A stretch of 17,011 nt of DNA, from NCBI GenBank assembly GCA_031411235.1, contig JANOAR010000050.1, positions 1 to 17,011 of the forward strand, given 5' to 3'. Below the pieces are notes generated by a model, which saw nothing but the letters and a program-made list of their open reading frames with translations, made no database searches and was not told the origin of the DNA. Source of the DNA: JANOAR01 sp031411235. Its GTDB lineage: Bacteria; Verrucomicrobiota; Verrucomicrobiia; Verrucomicrobiales; Verrucomicrobiaceae. Position numbers and translations under genes: made by a program. Below, in pieces: positions 6,176-13,888 of the stretch (position 1 is the stretch's first letter; the number at the start of each line of letters is the position of its first letter).

Positions 6176-7750
6176 TTACTCGGTGCTTCTCTTCAACAGT
6201 CCGCCGGGACGAGACCCGGTGAGCTTGCCATCGAGGATCACGAGCACGCCATTGACGAGGACGTGGCTGAAGCCTTCGGAATAGTGGTGAGGATCAGCGA
6301 AGGTGCTGGGGTCGGTGACTTTTTCTGGATCGAAGGTGACGATGTCGGCAAAGGCACCGGGCTGAATAAGGCCGCGATCTTGCAGGCGAAAGGTATGCGC
6401 AGGTAACGAGGTCATGCGGCGAATGGCATCGGGCAGAGTGATGAGTTTTTGCACGCGAACATAGCGAGACAGGATGCGTGCGTTGTTGCCATAGCTGCGT
6501 GGGTGAGGCACGTCTTCGCCCATGTGAATGGGGCTGCCATCGCTGGCGATCATGGTCAGGGGATGCTGCAAAAAGGTCGTGAGATCGGCCTCGTTCATGC
6601 CATGAAAAACACCGCTGCCACCGCCGCGCTTTTCGATGTCGAGCAACATCTCGATTTGCTCTTCGAGCGAATCCTTGCCTCGCACGCGCTTGGTAGCCTC
6701 GGGGATGGTGAGACCATTTAGACTGGGATCAGCAGTGAATCGGGCGATAACCGCGTAGCTGTAATCCGTGCGCCCGCTGCGCTTCAGGATCGCTTTCATG
6801 CCGTCGATGATGGCTGCTTTTTGCGTGGGATCAGCGAGTCGTTTGGCGAAGTCGGCACGCGTGCCTTCCAGGGCGCTGTCGGGAATAGTTTGGCGTAAGC
6901 CCGTGCTCGATGCGGTGTAGCCATAGAGGTCTTGTGTGATGTCCAAGCCTTCGGCACGCGCTTTATCCAAGTAAGCCAGCACCTCGTTGGACTTGCCCCA
7001 AGCGGAGGGGCCGGAGAGCTTGATGTGGCTCAACTCAGCACGCACATGGGCCTCACGCGCGATGCGAGTGAACTCGTCGAGCGCGTCAAAAATCGTCGCC
7101 GTTTCATGGCGTATGTGACTGGCGTAGATGCCGTGATGCGCGGCGACGACCTTGGCTAGCTCGATGATTTCTTCGGTCTTCGCGAAGGAGCCTGGCACGT
7201 AGATGAGCCCTGTGCTCATGCCCACGGCTCCGTCCTTCATGGCTTGTTCGACGATGCCACGCATGGAGTCGAGTTGCTCTGCATTAGGCGCACGGATGAA
7301 TTGGCCACCCATCGCTTGCTCGCGCACTGCGCCATGACCGATCAAGGTCGCGACGTTGACCGTGACGCCAGTCTTTTTTAGCTCATCGAAAAACGCAGCT
7401 ACGTTCGTTTGCGAAAAGCCGCAGTTGCCCGTGACAATGGTGGTGACGCCCATGCGCAAAAAGTTCTCGGCAGTCGGTGAGCCGGTGATCTTTTCAGCGT
7501 GGGTGTGAACGTCGATAAACCCCGGCGCTAGGACTTGTCCTTCCGCGTCGATGGTCAAAGAGGCGCTGCCTTTTGCCTCGCCGACCGCGACGATGCGTTG
7601 GCCTTTGATCCCAACACTGCCACGCAACGCAGCAGAGCCTGAGCCATCGACGATGAGAGCATGGGTGATGAGCACGTCGAAGTCAGCGGCATGGAGCGTG
7701 GACAGACTAACGGCGAGTAAAAAGAGGACGAAGCGCATGACGGATCTCAT
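6176..7750 (-). CDS. Exported D-aminoacylase-type N-acyl-D-amino-acid amidohydrolase
   Basis: This is a member of the metal-dependent amidohydrolase superfamily, D-aminoacylase branch, which hydrolyses N-acyl-D-amino acids or related compounds. The 524-residue product begins with a likely signal peptide (RFVLFLLAVSLSTLHA, cut before ADFDV), so it should act in the periplasm. Conserved sites are DVHTHAE (His82, His84), GNCGFS (metal-ligand Cys110), SHIRHE (His212), ELSHIK (His242) and the catalytic Asp in ASDGSP (Asp404), matching known D-aminoacylase positions in order. The C-terminus has PGAFADIVTFDP. ATGs at 7750 and 7738 and a GTG at 7753 are close alternatives; all keep the signal peptide. 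It is the last gene of the minus-strand run that includes murJ, so D-amino acids from peptidoglycan are plausible substrates; this is inference. Confidence 0.88.
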   Translation of the reverse strand: MRSVMRFVLFLLAVSLSTLHAADFDVLITHALIVDGSGSAALRGSVGIKGQRIVAVGEAKGSASLTIDAEGQVLAPGFIDVHTHAEKITGSPTAENFLRMGVTTIVTGNCGFSQTNVAAFFDELKKTGVTVNVATLIGHGAVREQAMGGQFIRAPNAEQLDSMRGIVEQAMKDGAVGMSTGLIYVPGSFAKTEEIIELAKVVAAHHGIYASHIRHETATIFDALDEFTRIAREAHVRAELSHIKLSGPSAWGKSNEVLAYLDKARAEGLDITQDLYGYTASSTGLRQTIPDSALEGTRADFAKRLADPTQKAAIIDGMKAILKRSGRTDYSYAVIARFTADPSLNGLTIPEATKRVRGKDSLEEQIEMLLDIEKRGGGSGVFHGMNEADLTTFLQHPLTMIASDGSPIHMGEDVPHPRSYGNNARILSRYVRVQKLITLPDAIRRMTSLPAHTFRLQDRGLIQPGAFADIVTFDPEKVTDPSTFADPHHYSEGFSHVLVNGVLVILDGKLTGSRPGGLLKRSTE

Positions 7751-7760
7751 CACAGACCGT

Positions 7761-7793
7761 ATGCCTCGTCTATCCTGTTTATGAATGAGGCAT
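7761..7793. promoter_or_regulatory. Short inverted repeat upstream of the D-aminoacylase gene
   Basis: ATGCCTC (7761-7767) and GAGGCAT (7787-7793) are perfect 7-bp inverted complements separated by 19 nt. They lie between the end of the unrecognised membrane-protein gene and the start of the D-aminoacylase gene. The spacing would suit a dimeric regulator, or a weak RNA hairpin before the start codon. A 7-bp match can arise by chance, so this is only a candidate. Confidence 0.25.
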
Positions 7794-7806
7794 CACGCGC
7801 GTCACA

Positions 7807-8409
7807 CTACCTTCTCCGGCCACCCTGCATTCGCGTCTGCATCTCCTCTAGCAGCGGGGCGAGGAGGCGGCGCTTCTCGACATCGGCGGCGTCATAGTAG
7901 GTGGTGATGCCGTCCTTGATGATGCTGTCAAAAGCATGCTCGTCTTGGGCGGCAAGTTTATCCATGCTGCCGTTGTCGCGGCCAGTTTTCTTCAGCTCGG
8001 CGCGGCTACGATTCACCATCGTGCGTCGCTCTTCGAGGCTGAGGTTGTTGAAGGCTTTGAGCAGGCTCTTGGCGCGGACTTCGATGGTCTGCTGCATGAA
8101 GTACTTCTGCTCGTCCTCGCCGAGCATGAGGAAGAACTCTGGCGCGTGGGTCAGCGCGTCTTCACGCACTTGCTGAGCTTGCTCGATGTCGAGGAGATTG
8201 ATGTTTCGCGCGACTTCATCCAGGTAGGGTCTGCGGCTCTTGGCATCAGTCTTAGCACCGGATTTCATCCATGGAGCCTCGACCATGAGTTGAAGCACTT
8301 TCTCGGGCGTGGATACACTGTACTCGGTGGCTCGTAAAATAAGTGCGACACCAGTCCAGATCACGGCGAGCGCGATGGCGGCAGGGATGATGATGGAGAT
8401 GTGCTTCAT
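7807..8409 (-). CDS. Unrecognised membrane-anchored helical protein
   Basis: I do not recognise the family. The 200-residue product from the ATG at 8409 begins with a hydrophobic segment after a short positive start (about residues 5-27, SIIIPAAIALAVIWTGVALIL). That fits a single N-terminal anchor or an uncleaved signal. The rest is charged and looks mainly alpha-helical, for example LDIEQAQQVREDALT, GEDEQKYFMQQT and FNNLSLEERRTMVNRSR. It ends in the basic tail MQGGRRR. No Cys pair, catalytic triad or metal motif stands out. The frame is open to 8535 but that part overlaps murJ and is rejected. The start is 22 bp after the murJ stop, so co-transcription with murJ is likely and an envelope role is possible. 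Confidence 0.75.
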   Translation of the reverse strand: MKHISIIIPAAIALAVIWTGVALILRATEYSVSTPEKVLQLMVEAPWMKSGAKTDAKSRRPYLDEVARNINLLDIEQAQQVREDALTHAPEFFLMLGEDEQKYFMQQTIEVRAKSLLKAFNNLSLEERRTMVNRSRAELKKTGRDNGSMDKLAAQDEHAFDSIIKDGITTYYDAADVEKRRLLAPLLEEMQTRMQGGRRR

Positions 8410-8431
8410 GTGAAGGACGTGAGGCCGTTGA

Positions 8432-10117
8432 TTACTTGCTGCCGCGCCCAAGCTTGCGCCGGAAGGCTCCTGCGAAGTCGGTGATCTCTTCGTTGCGCAG
8501 CCATAGGCCCACGCCGAAATAGGCCGCCGCAGCAAGGGCGATGCTACTGCCGAGAGCGAGCAGGCGCAGCACTAGGCCGTAGTGGCTCCAGCCCGCGAGC
8601 AGGCTGTGCTGGGCGGCGATGCACACGGCTGCCATGGCCAGAGCAGCGAGCACTATCTTGCCCAGGCTGGTGAGCATCGCTCGGCCCTCCAATCCATTGG
8701 CAAAGCGCTGCATAAAATACAGCAGTAGGCAAAAATTCAGCGCGGCGGTGATGCTGGTGGAGAGCGCGAGGTACTGATGCCCAAGGTGGTTGTGAATGAC
8801 GAAAATGTAGTTCAGCACGGCGCTGAGGACGACGCAGACGATGCTGATGATCATGGGCACGAATCGTCGCTCGATGGCGTAGAAGGCGGGCTGCAACACT
8901 TTCAACCCAGCGTAGAAGGCAAGGCCGATGGCGTAACATTGCAGCGCGAGGGCGCAGTTTGGGATGTGCAGGGGGTTCAGCTTGGCGGCACCGTGGCCGT
9001 AGATGAGCGACATGATGGGCTCGGCCAACAGCGCCAAGCCCACGGCACTCGGCACGCTGAGCACGGCCCCCATGCGCAGGGCTTTGGAGAGGGTGCTGCG
9101 GAAGTCATCGGAAACACCGTTGGTTGCCATGCGGGCGAGGCTGGGCAGTGACACGGTGGCGAGACCCACACCAAAGAGGCCAAGCGGAAGCTGCATGAGA
9201 CGGAAAGCATTGTTCAGCCACGTCACGGGGCCGTCCTGGCCGATGTAGCTGGCGAAGACGCTGTTTAACATCACGTTCACCTGCACCACGCTACCCGAGA
9301 TCATGGCCGGCCACATGAGTTGCAGAATCTTCGTCACACCCGCATCGCGCCACTGGAAGTCGAGGCCGAAGCGGAAGCCTGCCTTCCACAGAGCAGGCAA
9401 CTGCACCCCGAGCTGACAGAGCCCACCGACGAGCGTGCCGATGGCGAACCCGATGACGGCGGTCTTGCCAAAGTGCGGATCGAGCCACCAGCCGATGAGG
9501 CCACCCGCTGCCATGCTGCCGATGTTAAAGAAGGTGCTCGCCATAGCGGGCATGAAGAAGATGCGCTTCGCATTCAGCATCCCCATCACCAGTGCCGCCA
9601 GCGCGACGAGCAGGATGAAGGGATACATGATGCGGGCGAGCAGGATGGTGAATTCCAGCTTGGCCCGCAGATCCTCCGGCGACATGGCTGCCTGGCCGGG
9701 CCGAGGCTCGGCCCAGCCGTGGGCGAGGATGTAGATGATGTAGGGAGCGAGCAACACGCCGAGGATGCTGAGCCCCGTCATGAAAACACCCGCGAGGGTG
9801 GCGACTTTCCGCGCGAGCTTCCAGGCTTCCGCATCGCCATCGGTCTGGATTTTCTTGGTGAAGACCGTGACGAAGGCCGTCGAGAGTGCCCCTTCCGCAA
9901 AGAGATCTCGCAGCATATTGGGCGTCTTGAACGCCATGATGAAGCAGTCCAGCCACTTCAAGTTTTCCTTCCCCGCAAACAGTGCATTCAGCACAACCTC
10001 GCGCACCAACCCAAGCACACGACTGCATAGGATGGCAATGGAAACGAGGCCGAGAGCGCGAGCCGTGCCGCGTGTGGCTTCTTTGACTTCGGTGCTGGGG
10101 GCAGTGGCTTCGGGCAT
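8432..10117 (-). CDS. murJ: Lipid II flippase MurJ (MviN family)
   Basis: MurJ moves lipid-linked peptidoglycan precursor across the inner membrane. The 561-residue product is a multi-span MOP-superfamily protein; the family has about 14 membrane helices. The N-terminal signature is clear: ILCSRVLGLVREVVLNALF, then FKTPNMLRDLFAEGALSTAF. The Arg and Asp residues of this part correspond to those known to be essential in Escherichia coli MurJ. Another conserved stretch is RLMQLPLGLFGVGLATVSLP. Length is slightly above the E. coli protein (about 510) because of a 20-residue Ser/Thr/Glu leader and a C-terminal tail. The ATG at 10117 has no Shine-Dalgarno. It lies 43 bp downstream of the Sua5-type gene and 22 bp upstream of the unrecognised membrane protein gene. 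Confidence 0.95.
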   Translation of the reverse strand: MPEATAPSTEVKEATRGTARALGLVSIAILCSRVLGLVREVVLNALFAGKENLKWLDCFIMAFKTPNMLRDLFAEGALSTAFVTVFTKKIQTDGDAEAWKLARKVATLAGVFMTGLSILGVLLAPYIIYILAHGWAEPRPGQAAMSPEDLRAKLEFTILLARIMYPFILLVALAALVMGMLNAKRIFFMPAMASTFFNIGSMAAGGLIGWWLDPHFGKTAVIGFAIGTLVGGLCQLGVQLPALWKAGFRFGLDFQWRDAGVTKILQLMWPAMISGSVVQVNVMLNSVFASYIGQDGPVTWLNNAFRLMQLPLGLFGVGLATVSLPSLARMATNGVSDDFRSTLSKALRMGAVLSVPSAVGLALLAEPIMSLIYGHGAAKLNPLHIPNCALALQCYAIGLAFYAGLKVLQPAFYAIERRFVPMIISIVCVVLSAVLNYIFVIHNHLGHQYLALSTSITAALNFCLLLYFMQRFANGLEGRAMLTSLGKIVLAALAMAAVCIAAQHSLLAGWSHYGLVLRLLALGSSIALAAAAYFGVGLWLRNEEITDFAGAFRRKLGRGSK

Positions 10118-10160
10118 GATGGCGCAGGGCTAGAAAAATGTAGGGCGAGGGGCGATGCCG

Positions 10161-11222
10161 TTACCGCTTCGCCGCAGCCCGCGTGAGCCGATCCATCATC
10201 GCTAATCCTTGGCCATGCGTGGCCATGGGCTCGGCGATGATTTCATCGACGCCCAGCTTATCCAGTTCGCGCAGGGCGTAGAAGAAGCGCACGGCGGCTT
10301 CGGGGAGTTTGCCTTTGCCGGGACTGAGGACTTGGATGCCCGCCCAGTCCACGAGTTCGATGTAGCCGTCATCGGGCTCGCCTCGGTAGCTGAGCAGGGC
10401 GTAGCGTTTGCCCTCCTCGGGGATGAAGTCGGCGGGGCTCTCCAGCAGGCGCAGCGGAGTCTTCGGGGCGTAGTGGCTGGCGAGTTGGCCGGGGACTTCG
10501 GGGGCGAGCGGTGCAATGGAGGCGGGGCCAGTGGGGCCGCGCACTTTGGTTTTCCCCGGCACCACGACGCGGCCAAAAAGCTTCAAGTCTTCCACGGTGA
10601 TGGGGCCGGGGCGGAGGATGGTGATGCGGGCCTTGGGGCTGTCGGGCTCGACTTTGATGATGGTGCTCTCCAGGCCAAACATACACGCGCCACCATCGAC
10701 GATGAGGGGGATGAGGCCATCCAACTCGGCCTTCACAGCGCTCGCAGAAGTGGGGCTGATGCTGCCAAAACGGTTGGCACTCGGCGCGGCCAAGGGTTTG
10801 CCATACGTGCGGATGATGCGGGTGAAGACGAGGTCTTTGCTGGTGCGCACCGCGACGGTGCTCTGGCCAGAGGTGACGATATCGGGCACGCAGGCTTTCT
10901 TCGGCAGCACGAGAGTGAGGGGGCCGGGCCAGAAGCGGTCGATCAATTTTTTGATCGTCGCGGCGATCTCGGGCGGCACGTCGGCGACCATGTCCAGATC
11001 CTTTTTGTGCGGAATGTGGACGATGAGCGGGTCGTAGGCGGGGCGATCTTTGGCGGTGAAAATTTTGGCCACGGCGTCGGCATTCAGCGCATCGGCGCAA
11101 AGGCCATAAACCGTCTCGGTGGGCAGGGCGACGACTTCGCCAGCAGCGAGCAGCGCACAGGCTTCAGAGACGGCTTGTTTGAAAATATCGGGGAGGTCGG
11201 TGGCGAGGGTGCGGGTTTCCAT
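10161..11222 (-). CDS. sua5: Threonylcarbamoyl-AMP synthase, two-domain Sua5 type
   Basis: The enzyme makes threonylcarbamoyl-AMP from Thr, bicarbonate and ATP for the t6A modification at position 37 of ANN-decoding tRNAs. The 353-residue product has the YrdC/TsaC core with PTETVYGL (residues 34-41), KDRP (58-61), STVAVRTSKD (121-130) and APSANRFGSISPTSA (146-160). FGLESTI lies at 182-188. A linker with PGQLASHYAPKTPL (244-257) and a C-terminal Sua5 domain follow. The length marks it as the longer Sua5 form, unlike the single-domain TsaC of E. coli. The other t6A genes (tsaB, tsaD, tsaE) are not in the window. It is upstream of murJ on the same strand with a 43-bp gap. The start METRTL at 11222 is the only good candidate. 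Confidence 0.94.
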   Translation of the reverse strand: METRTLATDLPDIFKQAVSEACALLAAGEVVALPTETVYGLCADALNADAVAKIFTAKDRPAYDPLIVHIPHKKDLDMVADVPPEIAATIKKLIDRFWPGPLTLVLPKKACVPDIVTSGQSTVAVRTSKDLVFTRIIRTYGKPLAAPSANRFGSISPTSASAVKAELDGLIPLIVDGGACMFGLESTIIKVEPDSPKARITILRPGPITVEDLKLFGRVVVPGKTKVRGPTGPASIAPLAPEVPGQLASHYAPKTPLRLLESPADFIPEEGKRYALLSYRGEPDDGYIELVDWAGIQVLSPGKGKLPEAAVRFFYALRELDKLGVDEIIAEPMATHGQGLAMMDRLTRAAAKR

Positions 11223-11249
11223 GAGAGATCAAGTCGAGCGGCCTCTTAC

Positions 11250-11268
11250 CGCAAGCACACGGCTTGCG
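11250..11268. repeat. Short perfect hairpin between SDR and sua5 genes
   Basis: CGCAAGC (11250-11256) and GCTTGCG (11262-11268) form a perfect 7-bp stem with a 5-nt loop, in the 94-bp gap after the SDR gene. There is no T-run on either strand, so it is not a typical intrinsic terminator. It could be a REP-like unit or a weak terminator or attenuator. Only this one copy was found in the window. Confidence 0.35.
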
Positions 11269-11316
11269 CTACCTCTAGTCTCGTGGGCGAGCCAGGGGGC
11301 GGCGCTGTGGCCTGCG

Positions 11317-12075
11317 TCATAGTTTCCCGATCTGCGGCACGGTGAGCCCGCCGTCGATGACTAAAATTTCCCCCGTGATGTAGCTAGCCGCAGGCGAGCA
11401 TAGGAAGGCCACAGCACCTGCACAGTCCTGGGGTTCGCCCACCTTGCCGAGCAAGATTTTCTTCTCGTAGTGCTTCAGCACATCATTCGCGCGGGGCTCC
11501 ATCCAGGCGCTGGTGAGCGGCGTGCGGATGAGGCCTGGGGCGATGCCATTGACGCGGATGCCGTGTGGCGCGAGCGAGACGGCGAGCGAGCGCGTCATCA
11601 TGACCAGCCCGCCTTTACTGGTATCGTAGGCCACGCTATCGGCCTCGGCTTGGAAGCCATTGGTGCTCGATACGATGACGATGCTGCCACCACCGCCCAG
11701 TGCAACTCGATGCTGGGCAAAGGCCTGCGCGCAAAAGAAGGGAGCCCGCAGGTTCAGCCGCATGGTCTTGTCCCACAGCGCCTCGTCCATTTCCAAAAGC
11801 GGTGTGTCGAAGAAACTGCCCGCATTGCAGACCAGTGTATCCAGCGCGGGCTCCAGTTTAAAGGCAGCCTCTACCAGTCGCCGTGCGCCCTCTGGCTCCA
11901 GCAGATCGCCCTGCACATAGGCCGCCTCGCTGGGCACGGCGCTAGTGCGAGCTTGCAGGCCATGGTAAACGAGACGCGCCCCCGCTTCGGCTAGGCCACA
12001 GGCGACCGCGTGGCCGATGCCTTGCGAGGAACCTGTGACGAGCGCGGAGTGGCCACTAAGCGAGAAGGCTTTCAT
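11317..12075 (-). CDS. Short-chain dehydrogenase/reductase (SDR), classical type
   Basis: This is an NAD(P)-dependent oxidoreductase of unknown substrate. The 252-residue product shows the full classical SDR set. The cofactor loop is TGSSQGIG (residues 14-21). NAG lies at 84-86. Catalytic Ser137 is in VSSTNG, and Tyr150 and Lys154 are in YDTSK. HGIRVNGIAPGLIRTPLT follows, and ITGEILVIDGG is at the end. The length is typical. The start codon at 12075 lies 20 bp inside the end of the upstream amidohydrolase gene in another frame, which suggests translational coupling and a shared pathway. Similar proteins are often annotated FabG or 3-oxoacyl-ACP reductase; nothing here supports fatty-acid synthesis in particular. 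Confidence 0.9.
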   Translation of the reverse strand: MKAFSLSGHSALVTGSSQGIGHAVACGLAEAGARLVYHGLQARTSAVPSEAAYVQGDLLEPEGARRLVEAAFKLEPALDTLVCNAGSFFDTPLLEMDEALWDKTMRLNLRAPFFCAQAFAQHRVALGGGGSIVIVSSTNGFQAEADSVAYDTSKGGLVMMTRSLAVSLAPHGIRVNGIAPGLIRTPLTSAWMEPRANDVLKHYEKKILLGKVGEPQDCAGAVAFLCSPAASYITGEILVIDGGLTVPQIGKL

Positions 12076-13027
12076 CGGAGAGTTTTAAAAAGGCACGCGT
12101 ATTCGTGCTAGCGATGCGCTCCACCACCGCAGGCGGGCTGGCTTTTAGAGCCACAAGCTCCGCTTCATAGGTGCTGATGAGCCGCACGATTTCATGGTTG
12201 ATCTCGCCCGCGTAACTATAAAACGGCGAATCACTGCCCCACATAAACTTATCGGGATAAGCCGCCGCGAGGTCGGCGATGACACGCGCGGGGTCGGTGT
12301 AGTCCGAGTCAAAGCGCCGCCCACGCGGGGCCACGAAGGGCTTGTCATCCACAGCGCCCAGGCAGTGAATGCAGTGCGCCGAGTTGTCGAACCACGCATT
12401 CGGCAACGCCTGCACCCGGTCGAGGCATTCACGATCAAACCGGCACGAGTGCGCCGCACAAAAGCGGATGTCGGGATTCGCCTCAGCGACGTCGAGAATG
12501 TCGTGCGCCTGCGCCCACAGATCGCTCTCCGCGACGCTGCTATGAATGAGAAAAGGCACATCCCACTGCCGTGCGAGATCGAGGAAAACTCGGCCTTCAT
12601 GCGCAAGTCGCTTGATGTCGGCCTGGATGATTGTGCTTTGGATTTTGATGCCGTGGATGCGGTACTCGGAGCGCAGCTTCACCAACTCCTCCGCCTGCGC
12701 ATCCGTGTGGCGCAACGGATCCACCATCACAAAAGGCAGCGTTTTGCGCCCCTCGTCGGGAAAGAGCCGGTAGCATTCCTCCAGTAATCTTCGGTTCTCG
12801 AAAGCATAGGGCACACGCTCCAAACCTTTTTCAAAAGCAATGCCGCCAGCCCGAAACTTCGACACATCCATCGCCGCATACGAAACAAAGGGGAACACAA
12901 CCCAATGCGTCACCCCCAGCGCCCCGCCCTCCTGCTGCATCTGCACAAGTTGCTGGGCATATGGGAAATCGCCGTGCAGGTAAAACAGCAAGTCCGCACC
13001 GATGTGATTGTGGCAGTCGATAAGCAT
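12056..13027 (-). CDS. Amidohydrolase family 2 (ACMSD-like) metal-dependent hydrolase
   Basis: This is a TIM-barrel metal-dependent hydrolase or decarboxylase of the amidohydrolase-2 group; the substrate is unknown. The 323-residue product starts MLIDCHNHIG, giving the HxH pair at His6 and His8. Further likely metal or catalytic sites are FLIHSSV, CAAHSCRFD and MWGSDSPF, in the order seen in ACMSD-like proteins. HGIKIQST is a further conserved barrel strand. The ATG at 13027 places the HxH motif normally at the N-terminus; a TTG at 13045 in frame is less likely. No signal peptide is seen, so it is cytoplasmic. It overlaps the downstream SDR gene by 20 bp. The pair may act on one small metabolite, but nothing in the window names it. 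Confidence 0.85.
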   Translation of the reverse strand: MLIDCHNHIGADLLFYLHGDFPYAQQLVQMQQEGGALGVTHWVVFPFVSYAAMDVSKFRAGGIAFEKGLERVPYAFENRRLLEECYRLFPDEGRKTLPFVMVDPLRHTDAQAEELVKLRSEYRIHGIKIQSTIIQADIKRLAHEGRVFLDLARQWDVPFLIHSSVAESDLWAQAHDILDVAEANPDIRFCAAHSCRFDRECLDRVQALPNAWFDNSAHCIHCLGAVDDKPFVAPRGRRFDSDYTDPARVIADLAAAYPDKFMWGSDSPFYSYAGEINHEIVRLISTYEAELVALKASPPAVVERIASTNTRAFLKLSDESLLA

Positions 13028-13104
13028 AGCTTTATTTGCAGGCAAAAAACAAAGCCTTCGCCAAAGTGCAAGCGTCCAGTAACACGCGCCAACCCGCTCC
13101 AGCC
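13028..13104. promoter_or_regulatory. Divergent amidohydrolase / phosphodiester glycosidase intergenic region
   Basis: These 77 bp separate divergent start codons and probably carry the promoters for both the minus-strand run (6176-13027) and the plus-strand exported-enzyme set (13105-16196). The part at 13028-13053 is A+T-richer than its surroundings. No specific -35/-10 pair or operator is claimed. Confidence 0.35.
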
Positions 13105-13836
13105 ATGCACCACTGCATCCTTATTTTCATTTTTATCGCCATCCAAATGTCAGCTCAGGCGGTGGAATTCACCACGACCATGAGCAGCGGCAAGCGCTTC
13201 ACGATCTGTCGCGTGGATCTTGCCAAGGAGCCTTTGAAGCTCTTTCTCAACGACCCCGCTGGGCAACCACTGAAGACCTTCGCCGCTGTCGAAGCCATGC
13301 TCGCAGTCAACCAGGAGCGGCTCGTCTTTGCGATGAATGCTGGCATGTATCATGGCAATTTTTCGCCCGTCGGCTTGTGCGTGATTGATGGCCAACGGCT
13401 TGCACCGCTGAACCTTGAAAACGCCGAAGGTAACTTTTTTCTCAAGCCCAACGGCGTCTTCCTCATCACGGACAAAGGCGCTCGCGTCGTCGAATCATCG
13501 CAAGTGCCCTTGCTCAAGGATAAGCTCATCCTCGCCACCCAGTCTGGCCCTATGCTCCTCGGCGGCGGGCGGCGGCATCCTGCCTTTAAGCAAGGCTCAA
13601 AAAATCGCCTCTATCGCAACGGTGTGGGTGTCGTTTCCCCAAACGTGGTGGTCTTCGCGATCAGCGAGGAACCCGTCAATTTCCATGAGTTCGCGCTGCT
13701 GTTCCGCGATGACTTGCACTGCGCCGATGCGCTGTTCCTGGATGGCACCGTGAGTAGCCTGCACGCGCCTTCCTTGAAGCGCAGCGACAAAAAGATGGAT
13801 CTCGGGCCCATGTTCGGAATCACGACGACGAAGTGA
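13105..13836 (+). CDS. YigE-like exported phosphodiester glycosidase-domain protein
   Basis: The family (NAGPA / phosphodiester glycosidase domain, YigE/DUF2233 branch) includes the mammalian uncovering enzyme that cleaves GlcNAc from a phosphodiester. The bacterial YigE branch has no settled substrate. The 243-residue product from the ATG at 13105 begins with a likely signal peptide (CILIFIFIAIQMSAQA, cut before VEF). The family motifs follow in order: FAMNAGMYHGNFSPVGL (about residues 75-91), GNFFLKPNGVFLI (about 99-111), ATQSGPMLL, then NGVGVV and LFLDGTVSSLHAP near the C-terminus. An in-frame ATG at 13036 would put 23 polar residues before the signal and overlap the divergent gene start, so it is rejected. 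The DUF1501 gene follows after 52 bp, then a second domain paralogue. Confidence 0.86.
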   Translation: MHHCILIFIFIAIQMSAQAVEFTTTMSSGKRFTICRVDLAKEPLKLFLNDPAGQPLKTFAAVEAMLAVNQERLVFAMNAGMYHGNFSPVGLCVIDGQRLAPLNLENAEGNFFLKPNGVFLITDKGARVVESSQVPLLKDKLILATQSGPMLLGGGRRHPAFKQGSKNRLYRNGVGVVSPNVVVFAISEEPVNFHEFALLFRDDLHCADALFLDGTVSSLHAPSLKRSDKKMDLGPMFGITTTK

Positions 13837-13888
13837 GGCTCATAGCCGCGATACAAAGCCCTCCAACAAGCGTATCCTCCCGCCCCCC

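Noticed and set aside
9320..10030. Plus-strand open frame of 236 codons opposite murJ
   Set aside because: Charged, His-rich shadow of a membrane-protein gene; MurJ signatures cover this region on the minus strand.
10209..11345. Long plus-strand open frame (378 codons) opposite the Sua5-type gene
   Set aside because: The minus-strand product has complete Sua5 motifs from start to end; the plus-strand translation is a Gly/Asp/His-rich shadow with no family features, common opposite GC-rich genes.
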